A DNA stretch of 62,708 nt from an uncultured Bacilli bacterium (GTDB lineage Bacteria; Bacillota_I; Bacilli_A; RF39; UBA660). Shown here piece after piece: positions 47,775 to 56,702 of this stretch (position 1 is the stretch's first letter; every line of letters begins with the position of its first letter). The position numbers and the translations under genes are program-made. The DNA is taken from NCBI GenBank assembly GCA_947631155.1, contig CANRKG010000007.1:1-62708 (forward strand), written 5' to 3'. The notes below the pieces were generated by a model. It worked only from the letters and a program-made list of their open reading frames with translations, searched no databases and was not told the DNA's origin.

Positions 47775-49385
47775 ATGAATAAAACAAAAAGACGACTTAT
47801 AAAAGAAAAAATAGACGAATATGAAAAAATAAGTGAAAAAGAAGCAGAAGAAAGAGAAAATGAAAAGAAAATTAATGATTATGATATTAGAATAGAAACA
47901 AATTTTCCTGATCCTGTTAATCATAAACAAGATAGTGTACGTGTTAGGGCAGTTCATTTAAATATTTATTTTGAAGAGGATGCTGAGTTTGAAGTTGACC
48001 ATATAAGAAAGAAACAACCTGTTCGACTAATAACATTTAAGAATGATAGTTATGAATTAGGTAACACGCGATTAACATTTTGGCAAATGTATGATTTATT
48101 ATCTCTTATTAATTCCTCATCTGGAGGTAAGATTTTTGATAATACAGCCAAATTATTATCAGAAAAAGGTAATAAAATCTTTTCTATAAGTCCTGAAACA
48201 ATATTTAAGGGATTCTCTGATGTGTGTAAAAGTTTTGAAGAGTATATTTTGTATAAAGCGTTAGAAAATGAGTTTATAAAGCAAAGAAACCAAAGTGATG
48301 AAATAGAAGAGATTATCGATTATAATTCTTCATTTTTAAAAAATTGTAAGTACTATATTGAGCATAAAGAAAAAGCTAATAAAAATGAACAACCTAAAAA
48401 GAATGAAGATTTTTGGAAAAAGAAAATTAAATCTTATGAAATAAAACTCAAAACAGATAAACCTATTATTTATGAAGAAGATCCGTGGGATCCAAATCAT
48501 CCTACTATTAAAAATAAAGATGATGTATTTATTGAATCAATTAGCCTAAAAATTTATTTCAACGGTGATTCAGCTCGTCTTTTAAAGTTTGATAGATTTG
48601 ATCATAGTTATAAGACAGGCAAAATAAAGTTATCAAAAAAACAGTTTTCTGATTTATTAAAAATGATTACAACAGAACATGGTTTTGATTATGACAATAA
48701 AATTAAGTTTATAGAATCTGATTTTTTTGATTATATGGATTCTGAAAAATTATTAGAAGCTTTATTATCAGCTAGTGAAGTAGATGCTGATCTATCAATT
48801 ATTAAATTATGTAATAATTTTCTAAACTCAAGAAAAAAACATATAAAAGAACAGGAACAAGAAATTTTTCAACAATTATATGAAAAACATAAAGAATTTG
48901 ATAAACTTTATAATGGATTAAGAGATGATAATTATAGTGATAGAGAAATATTAACAGAAATGTTTGAAAAAAATTTTTCTTCAAATAACGAATTACTAGA
49001 ATGTGTAAATAATGAAATACTATATGACATTATGAATGCAATAATTCCAACATTAGAAGAAATTACAAAAGTAGAATTTAATTTTAATAAGGAAGATAAA
49101 AAAGAAATTATTAATTCAATTATATCAATTACTAATTATAAATGTATAAAGTCTGATGAAAAAGTTTCACCTAAATCTTTAACAACTTCAATATTAGGTG
49201 AAGCATTTTCTCAAGCAGCTATTTTAGGTAAAAAGGAATTAGATATATATGATGTTGCTAATTCAATATTAAATTGTGATAAAATTAATAAAGATATAAG
49301 AGAAAAAGAAGCTGAGTCTTTGATAAATAAAATAAATAAAAAACAAAAGAAAGATGAAGGAAGTCATAAAATAAAGAAGAAATAA
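47775..49385 (+). CDS. Large hypothetical protein, paralogue B of a tandem pair
   Basis: The 536-residue protein repeats the plan of its upstream neighbour: module 1 (about 34-115) with QPVRLITFKNDSYELG, module 2 (about 215-300) with ARLLKFDRFDHSYKTGKIKL, and a helical C-terminal region with 'MNAIIPTLEEITKVEFNFNKE' and LDIYDVANSILNCDKI, ending in lysines. It differs by a longer coiled segment around residues 350-400. The two genes are 71 bp apart with near-identical ribosome-site contexts, so one arose from the other by duplication. No family is recognised. Confidence 0.75.
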   Translation: MNKTKRRLIKEKIDEYEKISEKEAEERENEKKINDYDIRIETNFPDPVNHKQDSVRVRAVHLNIYFEEDAEFEVDHIRKKQPVRLITFKNDSYELGNTRLTFWQMYDLLSLINSSSGGKIFDNTAKLLSEKGNKIFSISPETIFKGFSDVCKSFEEYILYKALENEFIKQRNQSDEIEEIIDYNSSFLKNCKYYIEHKEKANKNEQPKKNEDFWKKKIKSYEIKLKTDKPIIYEEDPWDPNHPTIKNKDDVFIESISLKIYFNGDSARLLKFDRFDHSYKTGKIKLSKKQFSDLLKMITTEHGFDYDNKIKFIESDFFDYMDSEKLLEALLSASEVDADLSIIKLCNNFLNSRKKHIKEQEQEIFQQLYEKHKEFDKLYNGLRDDNYSDREILTEMFEKNFSSNNELLECVNNEILYDIMNAIIPTLEEITKVEFNFNKEDKKEIINSIISITNYKCIKSDEKVSPKSLTTSILGEAFSQAAILGKKELDIYDVANSILNCDKINKDIREKEAESLINKINKKQKKDEGSHKIKKK

Positions 49386-49444
49386 ATTTTATATTATCAA
49401 ATATTAATGAACTTATTTCTTTGATTAAGAATGTTAGACTTCTA

Positions 49445-49470
49445 TTGCAAATGCACCAGATTGACAAGGA
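49445..49470 (+). repeat. Repeat copy TTGCAAATGCACCAGATTGA
   Basis: This stretch matches 44974-44999 (TTGCAAACACACCAGATTGA) over about 26 bp, and part of it (CACCAGAT, then a TCGAG-containing stretch) recurs inverted near 60,145-60,165. All copies lie in non-coding DNA near terminators or toxin loci. Confidence 0.55.
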
Positions 49471-49498
49471 ACTCGAACTTTTATGGTTCGAGTTTTAA
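49471..49498 (+). terminator. Terminator after paralogue B
   Basis: ACTCGAAC and GTTCGAGT form a perfect 8-bp stem followed by TTTT. It lies directly after a copy of the TTGCAAATGCACCAGATTGA repeat. Confidence 0.75.
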
Positions 49499-49607
49499 AA
49501 TAATTAAAAATATGATAAAATATTGTCTATATAATTAAATTGACAAATTTAGAAAATATATTGATATTTAATATTTTATTATTTTGAAAGAGGGATTAAT
49601 AAATTAT

Positions 49608-50144
49608 ATGGATTCAAAATATAATTTAGATTATGTAAAAATTAATGAGGACACAGTTGATATAGCATTTGATATTCAAAAATCAGTATGGCCCAAAAAT
49701 CCAGATTATAAAGATTTATATGACAAAGCAATAAATTCGTCAGATGATAATTGTTTTTTCTTGGTTTATGATAAAGAAAAATTGGTAGGTATTACTGGCG
49801 TAGATGTTTTTAGAGAATATCCAGATACAATATGGTTAGATTGGTTTGCAATTTTACCACAATATAGAGAAAGGGGATATGGCAAAAAAGTCTTACTTGA
49901 TACAATAAATTATTGTAAAAGTTTAAGAAGGTACAAAAGTTTTAGAGTTGAAACAACATATTATGAAAAGAGACCAGCTTTATTTTTATATGACAAAGTC
50001 ATGCATTATAAAGAAGATTATACTATAGAAGACACTAAAGATAATAAGACCCAAACATTAATATATACTTATGTTTTAAATGGAAAATTAGAACCCTGGA
50101 ATAATAAATATTTAGGTTTAAAAGAGTATTATAATAGTTTATAA
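49608..50144 (+). CDS. GNAT-family N-acetyltransferase
   Basis: The protein has 178 residues from the ATG at 49608. GNAT features are clear: 'CFFLVYDKEKLVGITGVDVF', WLDWFAILPQYRERGYGKKV with the acetyl-CoA loop RERGYG, and 'FRVETTYYEKRPALFLYDKV' near the end. The start is not certain: a GAGGG sequence stands about 13 bp before the ATG, rather far, and an in-frame TTG lies at 49584. Substrate unknown. The stop is followed by another copy of the AAAGTTGTTGTACTT repeat at 50,152. Confidence 0.85.
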   Translation: MDSKYNLDYVKINEDTVDIAFDIQKSVWPKNPDYKDLYDKAINSSDDNCFFLVYDKEKLVGITGVDVFREYPDTIWLDWFAILPQYRERGYGKKVLLDTINYCKSLRRYKSFRVETTYYEKRPALFLYDKVMHYKEDYTIEDTKDNKTQTLIYTYVLNGKLEPWNNKYLGLKEYYNSL

Positions 50145-50336
50145 ATATTATAAAGTTGTTGTACTTAGTGTAACATAGGAAAATTAGACAATTTAATTAA
50201 CTTGAAATATATGAAATTAACTCCATAAAATAGTAATAGATGCTATAACTTGATTGTTCTTTAATGAATTATATTAAAATTCATAAAACTAGAGCTATTG
50301 ATCAATTGTGATATAATAATATATAGGTGATAATTT

Positions 50337-51017
50337 ATGAATAAATATATTTGTACAAATAGAAGTAAAAATTATCAGACTGAGGTAGAGCAAATATTAA
50401 TTTCTAGAAAGCAAGAAATTTTAGACTTTTTTAATGCTATTGATAATGGACAATTTAATTTTAATGTATATATTTATAATACTATTAATGATTTAGTGGA
50501 CGGAATGAAAAATCGTGGTTTTGAAAGTATGCCTACTTATATGTGTGCTTGTTATAAAGATGAGGATAACTCTTTAAATTTTTTTGAGCCAAATGATAAT
50601 TCTAGTGAAAACGAATGGAGTAAAGAACAATATAAAAACGTTATTTTCCATGAAGAAATTCATGGCATTCAAAGTATAATTTATGGAAAGCAACCCGAAT
50701 GGTTAACGGAGGGCATTGCCAAATATTTAGATGGAACATATAGTAAAGGTATTAAATATTTACTGGATGAGTATATTAATAAAACGGATATTCCTTCAAT
50801 GTATGAGTTAGAAAATGAATTTGGGATGCATGATTATGATAGTTATGATTATGCTTATTTAATGGTTAAATATCTAATAGAAACTTTAGGAAAAAATAAA
50901 TTTTTAATAGCAATCAGGTCTAGTGAAACTATTAAAGAATTAAGTAATAACTTAGTTACTACGGCAGTAAATTATTATAATAAAAAATTTGTTGATACAG
51001 ATTTAAAAAAGAAATAA
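50337..51017 (+). CDS. Zinc metallopeptidase of the MA (gluzincin) clan
   Basis: The 226-residue protein has HEEIH at 105-109 in 'NVIFHEEIHGIQ' and a downstream WLTEG with Glu125, which together form the HExxH + E zinc site of gluzincins. The rest is helical (YAYLMVKYLIETLGKNKFL), as in peptidase MA-type proteins. There is no signal peptide or membrane helix, so it would act in the cytoplasm or be released otherwise. Upstream, 50,145-50,336 has only the repeat and AT-rich DNA. Confidence 0.75.
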   Translation: MNKYICTNRSKNYQTEVEQILISRKQEILDFFNAIDNGQFNFNVYIYNTINDLVDGMKNRGFESMPTYMCACYKDEDNSLNFFEPNDNSSENEWSKEQYKNVIFHEEIHGIQSIIYGKQPEWLTEGIAKYLDGTYSKGIKYLLDEYINKTDIPSMYELENEFGMHDYDSYDYAYLMVKYLIETLGKNKFLIAIRSSETIKELSNNLVTTAVNYYNKKFVDTDLKKK

Positions 51018-51220
51018 TTTATGGATATAAATTAAATACTAAATTAGAGAAAATAAAACATATTATTAATAATTTAACAGGTTCACCTTTATCTAATGAA
51101 AATAAAAAATATATAGTGTAAAATTATATACTAGGAAATATTAATAAAAATCTTGATATTTAAAAAAAATACTATATAATAAAAAGCATTAAATTAATGA
51201 AAGAAATACGGGTGAAAATT

Positions 51221-51520
51221 ATGAATGACTATAAAAATCATACATCAACAGAGGAAAAAATAAAAGAAAAAAATAAACCAAGGGATGAAAAATCATTAGT
51301 AAAAGAACATAATAATAAAAAATTAGTAAAATAAATAATATATTTGATATGGTCTTTTATTACTTTAATGATACAGTTATTTCTATTAATTTTATCCATG
51401 TTTTTAGTTAAATTATTATCAATTCTTTCTTTTATAACTTATTTAACTTTATACTATAACTTTTCAATAATTCTTTTAAAAAAAGCAAATCTTGTAACCT
51501 TTTATTTTGTATCATTATAA
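51221..51520 (+). pseudogene. Small membrane-protein gene interrupted by a stop codon
   Basis: An ATG after GGGTG opens a lysine/glutamate-rich 37-residue segment (MNDYKNHTSTEEKIKEKNKP...) that meets TAA at 51332. The same frame continues without break for 61 codons of strongly hydrophobic sequence (LIWSFITLMIQLFLLILSMF, then 'LLSILSFITYLTLYY') to a TAA at 51520. A single nonsense change in a gene for an approximately 100-residue membrane protein explains this. The flanks 51,018-51,220 and 51,521-51,840 hold nothing further that I can name. Confidence 0.5.
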
Positions 51521-51865
51521 CAAGTAAAGAAACTTAATTATATTGTCAAAAGAACTTATTAACTAAAATAATGATATTCCTATTTAAAATAGAAAGTTTA
51601 ATTTAAATAAAATTTACTACTTTTCTTTTTTGCTAGACTGTATTTAATGATTGATTTTTATATTTAGAAAAGGTCACTAAAATAATAAAGGTGATAAACT
51701 ACATATTATTGAACATTAGAAAGACATATTTAATCAACTTATTTTTTCTTACATAGTAAGTTTCATAATTGAATATGCTTTAGAATATAAATATTAAAAA
51801 TGTTTTACTTTAATTTAGCAAAATGTATTATAATAATGGGTATAAGTGAATGAGGAGATTTTAAT

Positions 51866-53350
51866 ATGAATGAAAATTTTATAGCCAAATTACAAACAGA
51901 TAAGTATTTAATAGGAAGTTTTGATGCTTATATAGAATTATCAAAAGAATTAATAAAAAATAATTCAAATATTTCTGATGAAGAAGTAGATACAATTTTA
52001 AAAAGTATGTCAACTACTTATAGAGCTGCGATTACTAATAAAACTGGTGATTATATTGGTTATATAGGGTTATATAATGTAGATGCTAAAAATAATACTT
52101 CATCTATAAGATTTGAAGTAAACGAAAATTTAGAAAAAGAAGATAAAAATGAAGTGTTAAACGAGTTTAAAAAATATTTATTTGACTCATTAAATATAAC
52201 AGAAATTGAAGAATTAATTTATAAAACAACCGAACAAACAGAAATAGAAAAAAAAGAACTTGTTCCTAATAGTAATATAATAATACCAAGTAGATTTTTA
52301 ATGCCAGGAGTATTAGAAGAAGATTTAGAGAAATTTTCACAAGAATATACAATTCCAAAATTGCAATTACCATTTACAATAAAAAGCAGTGATAGAACTA
52401 TTGGAATTGTTGGTTTAAGTAATATAATTTGGTCAAATAAAAGAGCAAATTTAAATATCTTCCTAGATAAAGAATTAGGTGATGATATAACTAAGGAACT
52501 GTCAGGTTATATAATTAATGATTATATAAATTATGTTCATAATTCTAAAGTTCATAATATAACATTATCAGTAAATGGTAGTAATAAAAATATGATAGAA
52601 ATTTTAAAGGACACTAATATGAGTTATTATGGTTTAATTCCATTTGCTGCGATTAATGGAGATAGGCTTGAATCAAATTTGATGTTTCAACATATTCCAA
52701 ATATGAAAAAAGAAAAAGGTATTTTCATTCCTGAAAATAAGTCCATTTCTCTTTCTTCACTGAATACAGATAAAAAAGAGTTATCGCCAAAAGTAGATTT
52801 AGGAAATGGTTTTAAAATGGTATCTCCTAAATCCTTTGAAAAGGAAAGTATAGATTTTAATAAAATATTGCAAAGTCATATAACAGCAATGCAAAATAGA
52901 GATAAATTTACAATTCCTCTTGGGGAAGATAAGTATATTTTACAAAAAGGAAATGGAAATTATGGTATATCAAAAGCATTAATGAATTATAGTTATGTTA
53001 TTTTAGATGCAAATAATGATTATTCTGGATACATAAATATCTTAAGAAGTAATGCAAATGGTAAAAATGTTGAACTTGAGATTGGAATAGATCCCAAATT
53101 GCAACATAAGGGTTTAGGCTCAACTGTTATCAACCAATTTTATGATGAACTTTTCTCAACAGGTGTTGCAAGTGTTACTAGTGCTATATTTGAATTTAAT
53201 AACCCCTCTATAAAATTACATGAAAAAGTTGCTGAATTAAATGGTATAAGAGTAGAGTCATATTATATTAATGGAAAACTATGGAATATGAATTTATACT
53301 CAAAAACAAATAATATGATAGAGAAAGATAATAATAGTAAACATATCTAA
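51866..53350 (+). CDS. Protein with three GNAT-like units, only the last with a CoA loop
   Basis: The 494-residue protein repeats a GNAT-like plan three times. Unit 1 (about 1-130) has 'YIGYIGLYNVDAKNNTSSI' and a helix. Unit 2 (about 145-280) has IGIVGLSNIIWSNKRANLNI and then 'VHNITLSVNGSNKNMIEIL'. Unit 3 (about 355-480) is a canonical GNAT with IDPKLQHKGLGSTVI (acetyl-CoA loop QHKGLG) and 'IFEFNNPSIKLHEKV'. Units 1 and 2 lack a G-x-G loop, so they may bind substrate or only shape the protein. An AGGAG ribosome site precedes the ATG. Confidence 0.7.
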   Translation: MNENFIAKLQTDKYLIGSFDAYIELSKELIKNNSNISDEEVDTILKSMSTTYRAAITNKTGDYIGYIGLYNVDAKNNTSSIRFEVNENLEKEDKNEVLNEFKKYLFDSLNITEIEELIYKTTEQTEIEKKELVPNSNIIIPSRFLMPGVLEEDLEKFSQEYTIPKLQLPFTIKSSDRTIGIVGLSNIIWSNKRANLNIFLDKELGDDITKELSGYIINDYINYVHNSKVHNITLSVNGSNKNMIEILKDTNMSYYGLIPFAAINGDRLESNLMFQHIPNMKKEKGIFIPENKSISLSSLNTDKKELSPKVDLGNGFKMVSPKSFEKESIDFNKILQSHITAMQNRDKFTIPLGEDKYILQKGNGNYGISKALMNYSYVILDANNDYSGYINILRSNANGKNVELEIGIDPKLQHKGLGSTVINQFYDELFSTGVASVTSAIFEFNNPSIKLHEKVAELNGIRVESYYINGKLWNMNLYSKTNNMIEKDNNSKHI

Positions 53351-53390
53351 GCTAATTATAGAAAGTTTGGAACTCTTATTATTAAATAGG

Positions 53391-53661
53391 TGATTATTTA
53401 TAGATAGTAAAAAATACAATTTAATTGATTTTAATGAATATGGTAGACGACTAACTGTGAGATTTAAACAATACGAATATACTGAGCCAATATAATCTAC
53501 TGATGGATAATGATATATCCTTTGATTATGATTTTAGTGATATTGAAATATTAAAAAAAAATCAAAATGTAGAGTTGCTGTAGAAAATGATTCAAAGAAA
53601 GTAAAATCAGTTGTAGATAAAATTATATTAGATAATAATTCTAAAGGAGTAGAAATATAGT
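53391..53661 (+). pseudogene. Decayed gene with several frame breaks
   Basis: After AGGTGAT, a frame with ATA where a start would be expected reads IDSKKYNLIDFNEYGRRLTV and stops at 53495. Further pieces in shifted frames read 'MDNDISFDYDFSDIEILKK' and 'CRVAVENDSKKVKSVVDKII', ending with TAG at 53661. Together they look like one small degraded gene. Nothing else is seen between 53,351 and 53,743. Confidence 0.35.
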
Positions 53662-53743
53662 CAATAAATGTAAAGTAAATAGTAAAAAATGTTGCTATTT
53701 TATTAAAAAAAAGTATAATAAGATTATAGAAGGACAATTATTT

Positions 53744-54190
53744 ATGGAAGATAAAAAAGAAATTACAAAAAAATATGAAAGAGTAAATGCACAAGAGGCA
53801 ATGATAGATGTAAATGATCCAAAAATAATGGAAAATGTGCAAAGAAACCTAAAAATATTAAACGATGAATTAGCAAAAAAAGCAAAAGAAATAGAAAACG
53901 AAGAAATAGATTTTAGTGGATTTGAGTCTACGGCCCTTAGAGGTGCAATGATAGATCCAGATGATCCAAGAATAATGAAAGATGAAAATAATATACCATC
54001 AAATAGAAAAGATGCAAGGATAGATCCACAAAAAGTGAAAGAACAAAGTATTTATGGAATAGAAATAACTCCAATTGGTTCATTTGAAGGAGTAGATTTT
54101 AGTGGACTTGAGTTTGAAGCGCATAAAGTTTATGGGGACTTTGAAGAAATGAAAGAATGCGATAATGAAGCGCCAAAACGAAGAAGATAA
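53744..54190 (+). CDS. Small acidic protein with internal repeats, unknown
   Basis: The 148-residue protein has a twofold repeat: 'QEAMIDVNDPKIM' and 'RGAMIDPDDPRIM' (with a weaker 'KDARIDPQKV'), and 'EIDFSGFES' and 'GVDFSGLEF'. It is hydrophilic, with no membrane segment, and ends in a basic tail (PKRRR). I know no family for it. The ribosome site is GAAGGAC. A short hairpin with T-run (54,203-54,224) follows. The remainder up to 54,450 holds a second hairpin (about 54,386-54,415) and no gene I can see. Confidence 0.55.
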   Translation: MEDKKEITKKYERVNAQEAMIDVNDPKIMENVQRNLKILNDELAKKAKEIENEEIDFSGFESTALRGAMIDPDDPRIMKDENNIPSNRKDARIDPQKVKEQSIYGIEITPIGSFEGVDFSGLEFEAHKVYGDFEEMKECDNEAPKRRR

Positions 54191-54449
54191 AATAATTAAT
54201 TGACCTAAATATGGGTCTTTTTATTTTGCTAGATTTTATAGAGTTCCTTTCTTACTCTGAATGGTATACGTAGAAAAAATAATTTTATCTCAATATGAAG
54301 CAGCAAAATCTTATTATTAAAAAAGAGTTATAGTATGTTTTCCCTTTAGTAGAACTTTTTATGAATTTGGAAAACAAATAAACAATCAACTATAAATTAG
54401 GATTGATTTTTTGTCTATAAAAATATATTTTTAACAAAATCAAAAAATC

Positions 54450-54477
54450 TTTACAAAATTTTAATTTTATGTATAAT
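54450..54477 (+). promoter_or_regulatory. Promoter of the methyltransferase-like gene
   Basis: TTTACA (54450-54455) and TATAAT (54472-54477) are 16 bp apart. The in-frame ATG at 54469 overlaps the -10 box and so cannot be the real start; the ATG at 54514 with GGGGG is used instead. Confidence 0.65.
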
Positions 54478-54513
54478 AATTACAAATTACTAAATATTTA
54501 TGGGGGTTATCGA

Positions 54514-55326
54514 ATGCGAAGTTTAAATGATGATTTGGAATATGTTAACACTATCCTAAATGGTCAAAATGAAGAAGAATTTGGTTTTTTATATTCAAGA
54601 ACTAACGAAAATTTATTAAACTTATTTGAAAAAATTGACGTATTTAATAAAATTGTTTATACTGTTTTATCTTCATCTGATTTTTTGTTTTCAGCAGTTG
54701 ATGCTGGAGTTAGTAAAATTGATTCTTTTGATATTAATCCAATCTCTTATAGATATTATCATTTACGAAAATGGTTGTTGCAAAAAAATTTAATAGATGC
54801 TGATGGAGAATCTCTTTCAACATTATTATATATTGTAAAAAATCATATACATTCTGATTTTATACAGGAGCAAGATAGTATAGACTTTTGGCTAGACTTT
54901 ATGAATCGAATTGATAATGTACATTTTTATAGTAATATTCTTTTTGAATATATTGAAAGACCAGAAGTTCCATATAGTAACAATAAGAAAGAACTTTCTG
55001 AAAAACTAAAGTTAATAAATCCTAAATTTGATTATATTGATATATGCTCAAATTTAGCAACTGTTGGAGCAAACAAATATGATTTAGTATATTTATCTAA
55101 TATATTAGATTATAATAGAGAAGAGCAAAGACTTCATAATTGTTGTCAAAATATGCTCAATCTTTTACAAAATAATGGTGAAGTAATTTGTTCACAAATA
55201 CAGTCAAAACATAATTTAGATAAAGAACTTGATATATTTTCTGATTACTTTAAATATGATGAACTTTTTATAGATAATGGTTATAACCAAAAGATTTTGT
55301 ATTACAAATATACAAAAAAAGATTGA
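54514..55326 (+). CDS. SAM-dependent transferase-like protein (DUF3419-like)
   Basis: The 270-residue protein contains 'YTVLSSSDFLFSAVDAGVSKIDSFDINPISYRYYHLRK', in which SSDFLFSAVDAG stands for the SAM-binding loop and DSFDINP for the acidic end of strand 2. Later, KYDLVYLSNILDY corresponds to motif IV. This is the layout of DUF3419/BtaA-like SAM-dependent transferases. Substrate unknown. The next frame overlaps its end. Confidence 0.6.
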   Translation: MRSLNDDLEYVNTILNGQNEEEFGFLYSRTNENLLNLFEKIDVFNKIVYTVLSSSDFLFSAVDAGVSKIDSFDINPISYRYYHLRKWLLQKNLIDADGESLSTLLYIVKNHIHSDFIQEQDSIDFWLDFMNRIDNVHFYSNILFEYIERPEVPYSNNKKELSEKLKLINPKFDYIDICSNLATVGANKYDLVYLSNILDYNREEQRLHNCCQNMLNLLQNNGEVICSQIQSKHNLDKELDIFSDYFKYDELFIDNGYNQKILYYKYTKKD

Positions 55327-55750
55327 ACAACAAAGTAAACATCCACTATATATTTATAAAGTTAATCCAAATCAAACTTATACTTTGGTGCATGAAAAAA
55401 GTCTAACAGATGTATTAAGTTTTGAATTAATAACAGATGGCGATATTTCATTTATGCAGTACAGTGAAACTTGGGGTGATGGACGTTACTGTTATGAAAG
55501 TCCAATGCATCCTAATGAATATAGACCACTTAAAGATAATAAATTAGTTAATGTTAAACTAAAAAATGCAAGTTTTGCAATTAAACAGGGACTATGCAAT
55601 GACAAAATTTGCTATTGTACAGTTGATACTGAAATGATTGCCCCAGAGTTATTGAAAAAAACTATGGATATAGCTAATACAAAATATTATGGAGATGATT
55701 TTGCACTTACAGAAAAAGCACCTTATGTTAGAAAATTATTTTTGAAATAA
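55277..55750 (+). CDS. Hypothetical protein overlapping the upstream gene
   Basis: The frame from ATG 55277 gives 157 residues and overlaps the upstream gene by 50 bp. The true start may be later at a non-ATG codon, since no clear ribosome site fits the ATG. The body ('SLTDVLSFELITDGDISFMQ', 'YSETWGDGRYCYESPMHP') is well formed and ends at TAA in KLFLK. Cysteines occur in a CNDKICYC cluster. I do not recognise the family. It probably belongs in one transcript with the upstream transferase-like gene. Confidence 0.5.
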   Translation: MVITKRFCITNIQKKIEQQSKHPLYIYKVNPNQTYTLVHEKSLTDVLSFELITDGDISFMQYSETWGDGRYCYESPMHPNEYRPLKDNKLVNVKLKNASFAIKQGLCNDKICYCTVDTEMIAPELLKKTMDIANTKYYGDDFALTEKAPYVRKLFLK

Positions 55751-55830
55751 TTATATTATATTACAAAACAAAAGTTTATTTTTTAATAAATTTCTTAAAT
55801 ATAGCATTATTAAATGAATTTGGTGATAAA

Positions 55831-56640
55831 ATGAATTTTGAAAATCTAAATAAAATGATTGAATATATAGAAAATAATTTAACGAATGAAATAAAATATG
55901 ATGTATTATCACGAATTATAGGAGTATCTGAATATAATCTTCAAAGAATATTTATGTTTATAGCAAATATATCATTATCAGAATATATTAGAAAAAGAAG
56001 ACTTAGTAATGCTTTAGAGGAGTTAAAAACTTCAAATATTAAAATAATTGATTTAGCAATTAAGTATCAATATGATTCGTCAATTTCTTTTTCTAGATCT
56101 TTTAAACAGCTATTTGGAGTTACACCAACTGAATGTAGAAAAAATCAAATAGAATATAATATGTTTCCAGTTATTAACTTTATTAATAGCTCAAATTTAT
56201 GTAAAAAAATTAATTATCAAATAGAATATGTAGAAGAGTTTGAAATTTATTGTGTTGGAACATATTCTGATAATATCAATGAATTATGTATAAAAATTAA
56301 TAATTTATATGATAGTATTAAAGATAATGGACTTTGGGATTTCTTTAATAAAAATGATATGTATGGTGTATCTATTGATAAAGATTGTTTAACATATTAT
56401 TATGTAGGCAGTAGAAAAAAGCATAATAAAACAGAAAAAGTTGTTATTCCAGCGGGGTATTATTTTGTTTTTGAGGTTGGTTCAAGAACTCAAAAAGATA
56501 TATTAAAAACTGAAAATATTATTTATAATCAGTGGAATAATTCAACAAATATGCCATTAGATGAAAATTTTATTTTTGAATTATATACCAAAGATAATTG
56601 TTATTTATATGCTTTAAAAAATAAAGATAAACAAAAGTAG
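55831..56640 (+). CDS. AraC-family regulator with GyrI-like effector domain
   Basis: The 269-residue protein has two helix-turn-helix motifs in the first 110 residues (YDVLSRIIGVSEYNLQRIF and 'LAIKYQYDSSISFSRSFKQLFGVTPTECR', the AraC signature). The rest has a GyrI-like/AraC_E_bind fold ('IEYVEEFEIYCVGTYSDN', 'VVIPAGYYFVFEVG'), a ligand pocket used by multidrug-sensing regulators. The likely targets are nearby genes or itself, but no operator is evident. Confidence 0.88.
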   Translation: MNFENLNKMIEYIENNLTNEIKYDVLSRIIGVSEYNLQRIFMFIANISLSEYIRKRRLSNALEELKTSNIKIIDLAIKYQYDSSISFSRSFKQLFGVTPTECRKNQIEYNMFPVINFINSSNLCKKINYQIEYVEEFEIYCVGTYSDNINELCIKINNLYDSIKDNGLWDFFNKNDMYGVSIDKDCLTYYYVGSRKKHNKTEKVVIPAGYYFVFEVGSRTQKDILKTENIIYNQWNNSTNMPLDENFIFELYTKDNCYLYALKNKDKQK

Positions 56641-56702
56641 ATTCATATTTGTTTATCTTTTTCTATGATAATTTATTACAATGTTTATGTGAGGTGAATT
56701 TT

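Noticed and set aside
54469-54513. Upstream ATG for the methyltransferase-like gene
   Set aside because: It overlaps the -10 box of the likely promoter and lacks a ribosome site, whereas the ATG at 54514 has GGGGG at proper distance.
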